From Marinisporobacter balticus (lineage in GTDB: Bacteria > Bacillota > Clostridia > Peptostreptococcales > Thermotaleaceae): a DNA stretch of 64,000 nucleotides. The DNA lies in assembly GCF_004345705.1 (NCBI RefSeq), contig NZ_SLWV01000018.1, positions 1-64,000 of the forward strand, written 5' to 3'. The position numbers were made by a program, and so were the translations under genes. The number at the start of each line of letters is the position of its first letter. Within the stretch, counting starts at the first letter, position 1. Below are positions 45,938 through 54,648 of the stretch, piece after piece. The notes beneath the pieces are model-generated. The model had not been told where the DNA came from, made no database searches, and saw nothing but the letters and a program-made list of their open reading frames with translations.

Positions 45938-46180
45938 TTTAATAAATCTTTTTCTAGTTTATTTCAATTTTTATTATTTTCATCATCCTCTTAAATTTTG
46001 GAATTATAAATAAAAGCCTCATATTTTTCCATCTATTACCTGCTAATTTTTTAAATAAATCCTTTAATTGTTTAATGCTAAAATCTTTGAAATACTTTAG
46101 GATCTTCTCCTAAAACATAAATCTGTATCTTCTTATCCGTATCAAATGCTTTTATATTAAATGTACTTTAAATACCTAGT
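45938..46180 (-). pseudogene. Decayed unidentified gene
   Basis: Two adjoining frames with protein-like composition lie on the minus strand. One ends with IQIYVLGEDPKVF near 46085; the other continues as FKDFSIKQLKDLFKKLAGN and RWKNMRLLFIIP until a TAG near 45950. Joining them needs one frameshift around 46085-46095, and the upstream part is lost. No family is recognised. It lies just behind the 50-residue ORF, on the same strand. Confidence 0.4.
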
Positions 46181-46191
46181 TTTTACTAATT

Positions 46192-46344
46192 TTATACTAT
46201 TTTGATGACTATGTAATCTTCTCCAAATGTTTTTTTCACTTTATAATAAAGTGATTTCCCTACATCATCTGTAAAAATCCCAACTTCTTTATTCATTTTT
46301 AAAAAATAATCATCCGTATCCTTAAAAATAATCTTCTTTTTCAT
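46192..46344 (-). CDS. Small 50-residue protein preceded by a Fur box
   Basis: A complete short ORF with GGGGGAG three bases before its ATG. The product is about 5.8 kDa, charged, with no signal peptide, no membrane helix and no cysteine; it begins MKKKIIFKDTDDYFLKMNKE and ends YIVIKIV. The strong SD and the Fur-like palindrome 36 bases upstream argue that it is real and iron-controlled. It could be a complete small protein or the N-terminal remnant of a longer gene whose decayed sequence follows. No family recognised. Confidence 0.6.
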   Translation of the reverse strand: MKKKIIFKDTDDYFLKMNKEVGIFTDDVGKSLYYKVKKTFGEDYIVIKIV

Positions 46345-46379
46345 ACTCTCCCCCATTAAAATTTATATTTTCCTCAATC

Positions 46380-46398
46380 GATAATGATAGTCATTATT
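46380..46398. promoter_or_regulatory. Fur-box-like palindrome
   Basis: GATAATGATAGTCATTATT matches the classical 19-base Fur consensus (GATAATGATAATCATTATC) at 17 of 19 positions. It overlaps or directly follows a TATAAT on the minus strand, positioned to repress the 50-residue ORF. Confidence 0.75.
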
Positions 46399-46470
46399 AT
46401 ATCATATTTTATTATATTTATGTCATTCTAAAATTTATTCACTTAGATTTATATCTTTAAATTAAAATAG

Positions 46471-46498
46471 CTTGTAAATGATAAAAAACATTTACAAG
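46471..46498. other. Orphan hairpin in a gene-free stretch
   Basis: CTTGTAAATG and CATTTACAAG form a 10-bp stem around ATAAAAAA. On the minus strand it is followed by CTATTTTAATTT, a weak terminator tail. The stretch 46399-46716 contains no credible gene. Confidence 0.4.
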
Positions 46499-46716
46499 TT
46501 GTTGATTTAAGTAATTTGTACAGAGGTATGCCATATCACATGTATTTCTCAAAAAAGCAGTACTTTAACACCCACATGTTTATACGCAAACTATAATATC
46601 AAACATATAACCGATCAAATAAATTTTCTTATTCTAAAAAAATACAGATTGTCTTTTGTAGTATTGGATTTTCATAAAACATATAATTATATATAAATTG
46701 AATTAGAGGTGTTATT

Positions 46717-47784
46717 ATGAATAGTCCTTTTGAAAAGTATCTACCTATCTTATCTAGAATCTTTATTATATGCTTTATTGTCTTAGGAACATATTTTATG
46801 TCTACAACCTTTATATTCTATATATTGCCTTTTATAATTAGTTGGATCCTGTCGTCTGTTCTTGAACCTGTGATTCTTTTTTTTACAAAATACTTAAAGC
46901 TTTCTCGTAATACCGCTACATTTATTGCTGTATTATTTTCTATTTTATTTATGGGTACCCTCATTGCACTCATTGGTGGCATGATCATTATTCAATTAAC
47001 GAAGCTCTCTATGGAACTTCCTCAGTATTCAAGAAACCTGTATTTTCACAGCAATCATCTGACTAAGAAGTTAGAACACTTATATATACAATTGCCTCCT
47101 GATATTGCCCAGTCTATCATCAATGGCATCAATGGACTTTTTCAAAATTTAACAACCATTATAGGAAAATGTATTTCTTCTTTGCTAAGCTTCATTTCAG
47201 CTATTCCAGGTTTTTTTATATTTTTATTGGTAACCATAATGGCCACTTTTTTTATAGCACGGGATAAACCTAAGATCAAAAAATTCATTATAGCCCAACT
47301 TCCTAAAAATACAATTTCTAAAAGTAGAATCATAAAACAAAATCTATTATTTGCTTTAACAGGCTATATAAAAGCTCAATTTATTTTAATGTTCATAACC
47401 TTTGTAGAAAGCACAATAGGGTTAACAATTATAGGTATTGACTACGCTGTACTCATTGCATTTTTTGCTAGTATCATTGATGCACTCCCTATATTAGGAA
47501 CAGGCTTTATATATGTTCCGTTAATATTATTAAAATTTTTAACACATTCTTATGACCAATGTCTTCACCTAAGTATATTATATGGTATCATTATCCTGGT
47601 AAGACAATTATTAGAACCCAAGATTCTAGGCAATCAAATAGGTCTTTATCCACTTGTTACACTCATATCTATGTATGTTGGACTAAAACTATTTGGCATA
47701 TTAGGATTACTGATCGGTCCCATCTCTGTAGTTATTTTTACCACATTTCAAAAAATCGATCTCCTTCCTAAATGGAAAAATTGA
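46717..47784 (+). CDS. ytvI: AI-2E-family membrane protein, sporulation protein YtvI-like
   Basis: 355 residues with seven to eight predicted membrane helices. The C-terminal motifs DALPILGTGFIYVPLIL and RQLLEPKILGNQIGLYPLV, then MYVGLKLFGILGLLIGPI, match the YtvI branch of the AI-2E (PerM) family, members of which are produced during sporulation in Bacillus. Transport substrate is unknown. SD AGAGGTG precedes the ATG. It is monocistronic; a 390-base gap without genes follows. Confidence 0.8.
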   Translation: MNSPFEKYLPILSRIFIICFIVLGTYFMSTTFIFYILPFIISWILSSVLEPVILFFTKYLKLSRNTATFIAVLFSILFMGTLIALIGGMIIIQLTKLSMELPQYSRNLYFHSNHLTKKLEHLYIQLPPDIAQSIINGINGLFQNLTTIIGKCISSLLSFISAIPGFFIFLLVTIMATFFIARDKPKIKKFIIAQLPKNTISKSRIIKQNLLFALTGYIKAQFILMFITFVESTIGLTIIGIDYAVLIAFFASIIDALPILGTGFIYVPLILLKFLTHSYDQCLHLSILYGIIILVRQLLEPKILGNQIGLYPLVTLISMYVGLKLFGILGLLIGPISVVIFTTFQKIDLLPKWKN

Positions 47785-48172
47785 CTCTATTCCGGAACAT
47801 TTTTGTTTTTTTTACTCGAATTGTTCGTTTTTACAGTTTGTATATTTATTCATTCGTATGTATTTAAATTTAATTTATTCATGAAATATGCAATTTTAAA
47901 ATACTACTAAACTCAATTTTCTCATCCTTCAAAATATATTTTTCATTTGTCTCTATCTACACTTAATAAATGTAATTTTACACATCCACTTATAAAGTGT
48001 TACGAATGATAGGTTTTAAACTAGATTCCTATTTTGAAATTTTCTAACTCGTTTAAAACACGTTTTTTATCAATAATAAAAAATATTTTTTTTGATTTAT
48101 TCCCCTTTACAAAAAAAATATTTATGCTATAATTATTCGATATAGTGACAATTCAAACAAAGAGGTGATCCT
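47785..48172 (+). promoter_or_regulatory. Gene-free stretch with glutamine synthetase promoter
   Basis: The only clear signal is TTTACA (48106-48111), 16 bases, TATAAT (48128-48133), with the extended -10 TGC before it, 40 bases from the ATG. No GlnR-type operator (TGTNA-N7-TNACA) was recognised. The rest is AT-rich without an ORF. Confidence 0.65.
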
Positions 48173-50107
48173 ATGTCAAAAGATGTTTTATGTTCTGAAA
48201 TTGATAAATTATTATTTTTACTTCCTGCATCACAACATGAGCCGGAAGAAATTATCTCCCTATTGGGAAAACACCCTGAAATAAAATTTGTTTCATTGGT
48301 AGGTGTAGATTTAGGTGGAAATGATACGGATGAAAAGATACCAGTAGCTCTATTTTTAAAAGATCTACATACCTTTTTAGCTCATGGTGTTCAAACAGAT
48401 GGTTCTAGTGTAGTCCTTCCTGAAATCGCTACATTAAATAATGCACAAGTTGATATCATTCCTGACCTATCTGTTAACTGGTTTGTTGACTACAATTTTG
48501 ACCATATAGACGAGCATACGAATCTTCCTACAGGAACCCTTAGAATTCCTTCTTTTCTCGTTCACAATGAAGTAATGGTTGATTCCCGTTCTATTTTATT
48601 AAATGCTGTAAAACATTTTAAAACCCAAATACTTTCCCTTATGAAAAACCACCCTTATGTCTTAGCATCCTTAGGGTTATCATCTGTTGATGAAATTGAA
48701 GACGTTATATTGACTTCTGCGACAGAACTTGAATTTTGGGTGAAAACACCAGATGATAAAGCAGATGTAGAACAACTTTCGACTTCTCAAGTATTAAAAG
48801 AACAATACTGGAAAAGGACAATCGGTCCAGTTCGTACAGCCATGGAACAATCTCTACTATATCTAGACTCTTATGGATTAGAATCAGAAATGGGACATAA
48901 AGAAGTAGGCGGTGTAAAAGCGAAACTTACAGGTAACGGAAATTTTGATCACATCATGGAGCAGTTAGAAATTGATTGGAAATATAGTAGTGCATTACAA
49001 TCCGCTGATAATGAACTCATTGCACGTGATGTAGTAAAAGATACTTTTATAAGAAATGGCTTGGAAGTTACATTTATGGCAAAACCAATCGAAGGGGTTG
49101 CTGGTAACGGAGAGCATACTCACGTTGGTGTATCTGTAAAACTCAAAAATGGAAAAATGAAAAATATTTTTGCGCCACTTGATATGAAAAAAGAGTTTAT
49201 GAGCCCTATCGGTTTTGGTGCACTTATGGGTCTATTAAAAAATTATAAAGTAGTAAATCCTTTTGTTACATCTACAAATGATGCTTTCAATCGTTTAAAG
49301 CCAGGTTTTGAAGCGCCTATATGTACCGTATCATCATTAGGCCATGCACCAAATTCTCCTTCACGTAATAGAACTGTTTTGGTAGGTCTTATACGCGATA
49401 TGTCAAATCCAATGGCTACTCGATTTGAATTGCGAGCTCCAAACCCTACAAGTAACACTTATCTAGTCATTGCTTCTATATATCAAGCAATGTTAGATGG
49501 CATAAAAGCTGCTTTAGAAAATAATAAAACATCTTTTGAATTAGAAGCAGCACTTTCAAAAAAATCTGGAGAATCTTGTTTTTATCTCGAAAAAGATTTT
49601 GCTTATAGAAGCGAAGAAGAAGTTTTCGAAGATTTTACAGAAGAGGAAAGAAATGCTTTGTTTGGAAATCCACCCGCTACCGTATGGGATAACCTAGTAC
49701 ATTTTGATAAGTATCCAGAAAAAAAATCTGTTTTACTTGAAGGAGATGTTTTTAATGAAGCAATCATTAATTCCTATAAAGTGGCTACTTTAACCCAGTG
49801 GACAACAGAGCTGTATAACAGAATTATCCTCGAGAATATGGAAATTGTAAGAAGCTGTAAAAAACTACACAAAAGCGAAGATGTATCTGATTTAGATGTA
49901 GTAAATTGGGAAAAAATCAATTATTTAAGATTTGATTTAATGAAAGATAGCTTAAATAAAAAATCTTTATTTACTCAAATAAGAGAAGCTATTGATACAC
50001 AAGATTATGTGACAGTTTCTATCCTTCAATTAGAGATGCAAAGCAAAATAAATGAACTGAAAGATTTATATATAATCTATAAAAGAAATTTGTTTGAATT
50101 TAACTAA
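48173..50107 (+). CDS. glnA: Glutamine synthetase, long clostridial type
   Basis: 644 residues, larger than GSI (about 450) and somewhat shorter than classical GSIII (about 700). Catalytic motifs are present: EFWVKTP with the metal Glu near 186, GNGEHTHVGVSV near 305, and RNRTVLVGLIRD and RFELRAPNPTSNTYL further on. It makes glutamine from glutamate, ammonia and ATP, and with the glutamate synthase at 12484 completes the GS-GOGAT cycle. It is monocistronic with a strong promoter and terminator. Family sure, subtype less so. Confidence 0.9.
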   Translation: MSKDVLCSEIDKLLFLLPASQHEPEEIISLLGKHPEIKFVSLVGVDLGGNDTDEKIPVALFLKDLHTFLAHGVQTDGSSVVLPEIATLNNAQVDIIPDLSVNWFVDYNFDHIDEHTNLPTGTLRIPSFLVHNEVMVDSRSILLNAVKHFKTQILSLMKNHPYVLASLGLSSVDEIEDVILTSATELEFWVKTPDDKADVEQLSTSQVLKEQYWKRTIGPVRTAMEQSLLYLDSYGLESEMGHKEVGGVKAKLTGNGNFDHIMEQLEIDWKYSSALQSADNELIARDVVKDTFIRNGLEVTFMAKPIEGVAGNGEHTHVGVSVKLKNGKMKNIFAPLDMKKEFMSPIGFGALMGLLKNYKVVNPFVTSTNDAFNRLKPGFEAPICTVSSLGHAPNSPSRNRTVLVGLIRDMSNPMATRFELRAPNPTSNTYLVIASIYQAMLDGIKAALENNKTSFELEAALSKKSGESCFYLEKDFAYRSEEEVFEDFTEEERNALFGNPPATVWDNLVHFDKYPEKKSVLLEGDVFNEAIINSYKVATLTQWTTELYNRIILENMEIVRSCKKLHKSEDVSDLDVVNWEKINYLRFDLMKDSLNKKSLFTQIREAIDTQDYVTVSILQLEMQSKINELKDLYIIYKRNLFEFN

Positions 50108-50109
50108 AG

Positions 50110-50157
50110 AACAACCCCACTATGATCGTTATCCCCTTCATAGCGGGGTTGTTTTTT
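50110..50157 (+). terminator. Terminator behind glutamine synthetase
   Basis: AACAACCCCaCTATGA and TCATAGcGGGGTTGTT form a long GC-containing stem followed by TTTTT. Confidence 0.92.
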
Positions 50158-50244
50158 ATAAAAATTTTTTTAATAACAAGAATAGGGCATCGAATCATTG
50201 TAGAAAATACTAATGGATAAAAAAATTTCATGAGAGGTGAAAAG

Positions 50245-51099
50245 ATGGATTTATCATTTTTAAAAAATATTCGATTTACAAATAATATTAAACCTTTTTT
50301 CACTTCATTAGTCATTGTTTTTATATCTTTTTGCTTAATTCGATTTGTCATGTTCCTTACGAAGAAAATTATTCACATTACAAAATTCAATGAAGAACGT
50401 GAGATGACAATTAAAAGCATCGTCGACTCATTATTTGCTTATTTCATTCTCACGCTTGCAATTCTTAATATTTTAAGTGAATTTGGAGTAATAAAAGAAT
50501 CTACAATCCTAACAGGCGCTAGTATTATTACTGTAGTTGCAGGTCTTGGTGCACAAAATCTCATAAAAGATATTATTAATGGTTTTTTTATTTTATTTGA
50601 AAGACAAATGAAAGTGGGCGACTTTGTCAGCATCAATGAGCAGTATCAAGGAACCGTCGAAGAGATTGGCCTTCGCTCCACAGCCATTCGAGAATGGTCT
50701 ATGAGAAAGGTATACATTCCCAATGGACAAATCAAAACCTTAAAAAATTTTTATAAGGAAAAAGCAAGAGTGATCATAGAGATTATTGTTCCTTTTGAAG
50801 AAGATCATCCGTTGGTAGAGCATACGCTTAATCATGTTTGTGCATATATTAATGAAAAATATGAGGATAAATTATATAAGATTGGCAATGTAAACTATTC
50901 AGAATTTAGCCTCTTAGGGGTTGTATCCTTAGACGGAAAGTTAGGTGGAGCAAAATATATTATTATCGGTGTAGTGAATCCTCATTTTCAGTGGTTTTTG
51001 AGAAACAGAACTTATGAATATATTCTAAGCGCTTTTAAAGAAAATCATATACAGGTTGCTTATCCTAAATTTCTTTTGCATGATGATGCATCCTTATAA
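50245..51099 (+). CDS. Small-conductance mechanosensitive channel (MscS family)
   Basis: 284 residues with three N-terminal membrane helices. The pore helix region ILTGASIITVVAGLGAQN is followed by LIKDIINGFFILFERQMKVG and the beta-domain entry VEEIGLRSTAIREWSMRKVYIPNG. These match the MscS/YkuT core. It releases solutes on hypo-osmotic shock. The ATG at 50245 has AGAGGTG at suitable spacing; the ATG 15 bases earlier overlaps the SD and is rejected. Confidence 0.92.
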   Translation: MDLSFLKNIRFTNNIKPFFTSLVIVFISFCLIRFVMFLTKKIIHITKFNEEREMTIKSIVDSLFAYFILTLAILNILSEFGVIKESTILTGASIITVVAGLGAQNLIKDIINGFFILFERQMKVGDFVSINEQYQGTVEEIGLRSTAIREWSMRKVYIPNGQIKTLKNFYKEKARVIIEIIVPFEEDHPLVEHTLNHVCAYINEKYEDKLYKIGNVNYSEFSLLGVVSLDGKLGGAKYIIIGVVNPHFQWFLRNRTYEYILSAFKENHIQVAYPKFLLHDDASL

Positions 51100-51163
51100 A
51101 TAGTAAGCAACAGCATCATTTCCTTTTATTTTATATTTCACTACATATACCTATGCCATGTTC

Positions 51164-51194
51164 AAAACGCGGATGTATTTTACATCGTCGTTTT
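51164..51194. terminator. Terminator between convergent mscS and TIGR00300-family genes
   Basis: AAAACG-CGGATGTA and TACATC-GTCGTTTT pair with a small internal mismatch; A and T runs flank both sides. Confidence 0.75.
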
Positions 51195-51205
51195 AAAATG
51201 ATGGT

Positions 51206-52291
51206 TTAATCTATTAAATGATCACTTAATTTACCTAAAAAGTCTTGTATATTTGCAACAATCGTTGTTACCTCTAATGTTCCTCTATCTCTTAATTTGT
51301 TTAGTACAAATTCTGAAACATCTACAGCATAAATAAAAACAGGTCTTATCTCTTCATCTACAATGGTATAAGAAGGTGTCATATTGCCTGCAGCAATCGT
51401 ATGCAGTTGTGTCGCTAAACAAATCAATGTGGTCGCACGTTTCGCATGGTTTCTCATTGCATCTTGGGCATCATATACATTTGCAAACACACTAGGAAGC
51501 GGGCCATCATCTCTTATGGAACCTGCAAGTACTAAAGGAACATTATTTTTTACACAAGAATAAACAATCCCCTCTTGTATGTCTTCATTTTCTATAAACT
51601 TCTCGATAGAACCTGCATTTCTAGCTTTATTAATGGCATCAAGATGATGATAATGTCCATTATGCTTTGAATCTTGATCACGAATATCTTGTCCTAATGC
51701 TGTATGAAATAATGCCCCTTCAAGATCATGGGTCGCAAGGGCATTTCCTGCTAAAACTGCATGGGCATATCCATTTTCTATTAATGCTGACATAGCCCTC
51801 CTTGATTTATAATCAAAGGATACCGCTGGACCTAATACCCATACAATATTTCCATTTTCTTTCTCATGTTTTAAAAGTTCAAATAAATCCTCATAATCTT
51901 TTGAAAAAGCGGTCTCTCTAGATCTTCCACTTCTAAATGCAAATACATCTTTCTCTCCCACTTCTTTAACAAATCCATTTGCGTGTAGATAAATGCCTTC
52001 ACTTCCATCTTCTGTTCTTCCTATAATCACTTTATCTCCAATACTTAAATTTCTAAATTCTTTTGTCTCAATTCTAGATTCACCTACTATTACTGGTGCA
52101 CAATCCATTCGACTATTCTTTGTGAGCATCCACTCTCCATTAACTTTAAAATATTCAGGATACATAGAAGTTATATGATAATTTTCTGGTGCAACCCCTT
52201 CTTTTTTTACATTCGCTACACGAACATTTGGCGCTGACTTAAATTTCTTATTGTTAAAATCAGGTTTTCTATATTTAGGTAATTCAAACAT
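51206..52291 (-). CDS. TIGR00300-family protein (LOR/SDH domain; ornithine-cyclodeaminase-like)
   Basis: 361 residues. The N-terminal third (to about 125) resembles the conserved LOR/SDH region: NYHITSMYPEYFKVNGEW and CAPVIVGESRIETKEF. The C-terminal part has WVLGPAVSFDYKSRRAMSAL, VLAGNALATHDLEGALFHT and AGSIRDDGPLPSV, typical of the archaeal-type ornithine cyclodeaminase group that also forms the C-terminal half of cyanobacterial AgrE/ArgZ. The predicted reaction is ornithine to proline plus ammonia; some members are reported to use a nickel-pincer cofactor. No arginine genes neighbour it. Family fairly sure, reaction by analogy. Confidence 0.72.
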   Translation of the reverse strand: MFELPKYRKPDFNNKKFKSAPNVRVANVKKEGVAPENYHITSMYPEYFKVNGEWMLTKNSRMDCAPVIVGESRIETKEFRNLSIGDKVIIGRTEDGSEGIYLHANGFVKEVGEKDVFAFRSGRSRETAFSKDYEDLFELLKHEKENGNIVWVLGPAVSFDYKSRRAMSALIENGYAHAVLAGNALATHDLEGALFHTALGQDIRDQDSKHNGHYHHLDAINKARNAGSIEKFIENEDIQEGIVYSCVKNNVPLVLAGSIRDDGPLPSVFANVYDAQDAMRNHAKRATTLICLATQLHTIAAGNMTPSYTIVDEEIRPVFIYAVDVSEFVLNKLRDRGTLEVTTIVANIQDFLGKLSDHLID

Positions 52292-52484
52292 AATGATACT
52301 CCTTCCTTATTTCTTAAGACAAATGTTGTCATTTTTATATCCTTTGATTTAAACATGTACCATTTCTCAAAACCTTGTCGTTATTTCGAATTATTTATCA
52401 CATATTGTTAAACTATTAACTATAATATCATAACTCTATTCCTTCTATCAAGTCTTATTCTCTTCATCTCTAATTAAAATATGC

Positions 52485-53435
52485 TTACCTAAATTTCACT
52501 TCTTCTTCTTTTATATCTTTTAAATAAAATTTTCCACTGACATTATAAATAAAATATGTAGTATCATTGATTCTTTTCATTATTTCTTTAATATCCCCTT
52601 CAAACTCTATAGGATAATTTTTTTCTAAATCATTTATTTGATATTGTAGGTCTTGAAATTCTTTCGATTCTTTTATTGTATTAATAAATTCTATATATTT
52701 CATATTTAAAAATTCATTATGATCTTGCTTTAAAAACTCTCTAAATGCATTCGAATGAAAATCTTTCTTAATTTTCTCTTGTAATTCATCTTCTTTATAT
52801 TTTAGTGAAGCCGTATTTATAGTTATATAATCTCCAATAACTTCAAATGAATTATCTACACTAATAAAATGATCTAGCACAAAATATCTATCATCTGTCT
52901 GTTTGGCTTTTTCTTTTACCTCACCATTTTCTATAATCTTAATCTTTTTACCTACAGCCATCTCATTTTGAAGTCCTCCGTCATAAGATATTTCGTAGTA
53001 AGTACCATCAGCTAAATATACCCCTTTATTTTCAATCCATGAAAAAACAACACAATCTTTTATAGGAATTAATTTATCATTTTTTAAATCATATATACTA
53101 TCAATAACATATACATAATTACTATCTTTACTCCATTGAATTTTATATTCATCAAAACTCCATATAGAATATGGATTTGTAGTAATATCTCTGTAGTTTT
53201 CACATATAACTTTTTTACCATTATGAGATACTAAAATTAATTTTTTATCTTCAGTACAGTAAATTTCTTTCTCTCCATCTTGAGATTGACTGATTTTGTA
53301 TCCATCTATATTTTTGCTTATATCCATGCCATTTGGTACTTGTTTTACATTCTCTGATTTGTTACATGATGTTAACAATGTAATTATCATTATTAATATT
53401 ATTAGATTTAATATCCATCTTTGCATTTTATTCAT
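52485..53435 (-). CDS. Uncharacterised lipoprotein
   Basis: 316 residues from the ATG at 53435, preceded by AGGA and, further up, GGAGG. A lipoprotein signal (residues 4-21) ends in ITLLTSC (Cys22). The mature part looks like a beta-rich repeat region (GEKEIYCTEDKKLILVSHNG and YKIQWSKDSNYVYVIDS), possibly propeller-like, then a helical C-terminal segment rich in Lys and Glu. No family is recognised. It would be anchored to the outer face of the membrane. Its upstream end overlaps the region of the truncated grpB-like gene. Confidence 0.65.
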   Translation of the reverse strand: MNKMQRWILNLIILIMIITLLTSCNKSENVKQVPNGMDISKNIDGYKISQSQDGEKEIYCTEDKKLILVSHNGKKVICENYRDITTNPYSIWSFDEYKIQWSKDSNYVYVIDSIYDLKNDKLIPIKDCVVFSWIENKGVYLADGTYYEISYDGGLQNEMAVGKKIKIIENGEVKEKAKQTDDRYFVLDHFISVDNSFEVIGDYITINTASLKYKEDELQEKIKKDFHSNAFREFLKQDHNEFLNMKYIEFINTIKESKEFQDLQYQINDLEKNYPIEFEGDIKEIMKRINDTTYFIYNVSGKFYLKDIKEEEVKFR

Positions 53436-53457
53436 ATTTTTCCTATTCCTCCAATAC

Positions 53458-53909
53458 TCATTTTCTTGGGTTATATTTGTCACCATATTCTTCTTTCGCC
53501 TTTTCTGTATATTTAAGAATTAAATCAGATTTAGCATCTGTATATCCATCTCGGTCATGCTCATATTTCTCTATCAGACTTAATTTAAGCTTACCGTATT
53601 CGTTAGCAACTTCGCCATGTTCTATAAGGTAGTCTCTAAAATATAATTCATTCCAGTTATCATAGTATCGAACATGCAAGTGATATACTTTTTCTGCAAA
53701 TCCTTCTTTTGTATATCCTTTATTAAACGCCATTTTCACATATGGATTTTTTTGGGATGACATCAATATCCAACCATTATGTAATAGGATATCTGTTAAT
53801 TGTTCAATATTGCTTTCATTATCTATTTCCAATAAAATATCGACTATTGGCTTAGTGACGTCAATCTTTCCCGAAACAATAATTTTCCGATGTCTGCTAA
53901 GGATCTGTT
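53458..53909 (-). pseudogene. 5'-truncated GrpB-family (UPF0157) gene
   Basis: The readable part starts near RKIIVSGKIDVTKPIVDILL, continues through YHLHVRYYDNWNELYFRDYL, and ends in a normal C-terminal helix (DLILKYTEKAKEEYG). GrpB proteins are about 170 residues and begin with a nucleotidyltransferase-like block ending in a GST-SVPG motif; here that block is missing and a stop lies in frame just upstream (about 53910). A TTG at 53832 could still produce a 124-residue fragment. The first 50 or so residues are lost, so it is probably non-functional. Confidence 0.7.
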
Positions 53910-53991
53910 ATAGGAAGTGATGACTCTTTTCACCTCTATAATCCTTCGAATACATTAGAAAATTACTCACTACATTAACTAAAAATTATGC

Positions 53992-54450
53992 TCATTTGGT
54001 GAGATTTATTTCATATATTTTAGAAGGCTCTCCATTGGGGTAAAAACCTTCTTCGATATAGCGGAAACCATTTTTTTCATAATATTCATTTAACTCAGTG
54101 CAAAGATAAATTCTCTCAAATCCTTCTTTCTCAGCTTCTTTCTTTACCTGCTCAATCAGTAAAGCTCCCAATGCTTTTCCACGATAATCTTTTTCGATAT
54201 AAAGCGAACATAACCATGGAGATAAGTCTGTTCTACTTATAAAATCATGGTCTATCAATCCTATACAACCGACAATTTTCTTATCACTTTCCAGCAGATA
54301 CCAATATGGCACAGGCTCCTTGGTGCTTACACAACCGAATATACTATCTTCATATAATTGGTAATTAGTTTCGTTTCCCCATTTACTGTGAATATATTTT
54401 GCAGCAACTTCTTTATAGTCACACTCCTGCCTTACAGAAATAATTCTCAT
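53992..54450 (-). CDS. GNAT-family N-acetyltransferase
   Basis: 152 residues of the GCN5-related acetyltransferase fold. The acetyl-CoA loop reads DYRGKALGALLIEQV (R-x-x-G-x-A-like pattern) near residue 95, preceded by WLCSLYIEKD and followed by RIYLCTELNEYYEKNGFRYI. Substrate unknown (amine of a small molecule or protein). AAGAAGGAG precedes the ATG. It stands alone among remnants, in a region that looks rearranged. Confidence 0.85.
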   Translation of the reverse strand: MRIISVRQECDYKEVAAKYIHSKWGNETNYQLYEDSIFGCVSTKEPVPYWYLLESDKKIVGCIGLIDHDFISRTDLSPWLCSLYIEKDYRGKALGALLIEQVKKEAEKEGFERIYLCTELNEYYEKNGFRYIEEGFYPNGEPSKIYEINLTK

Positions 54451-54489
54451 TTGTATTCTCCTTCTTGTTATATAAATAATCTTTGCTTG

Positions 54490-54648
54490 TCAATTTTCAA
54501 CAAATACGTCACAAACATGTACCGTGAGCTGACCAATAGTTTTATAAAGACTCTCCACTTTGTTTTCATAGGCAATTTTTTCTAATACAAAAGCTACATC
54601 TTTTGTATTAGAAAAAGTATTGGACGCATTGGCAAGAAATTCTTTCTT
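54490..54648 (-). mobile_element. IS3-family OrfA transposase remnant
   Basis: Directly after the helicase stop codon, in the same frame, the minus strand reads KKEFLANASNTFSNTKDVAF, then LEKIAYENKVESLYKTIGQL before a TGA at 54490-54492. The pattern KKEFL-NA ... LYK-IGQLTV is the C-terminal helical/leucine-zipper part of IS3/IS150-type OrfA proteins. The helix-turn-helix and the whole OrfB are missing. A 17-bp perfect inverted repeat (54577-54593 with 54600-54616) lies inside it and may now act as a hairpin. Confidence 0.6.

Noticed and set aside
46528..46596. 22-codon ORF (MPYHMYFSKKQYF...) on the plus strand
   Set aside because: SD-like AGAGGT is too close to the ATG, no promoter, and the surrounding stretch shows no coding signal.
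54577..54616. 17-bp inverted repeat as terminator of the helicase gene
   Set aside because: On the minus strand it lacks a U-tract after the stem and lies inside an IS3 OrfA-like reading frame, so it is annotated with the remnant instead.
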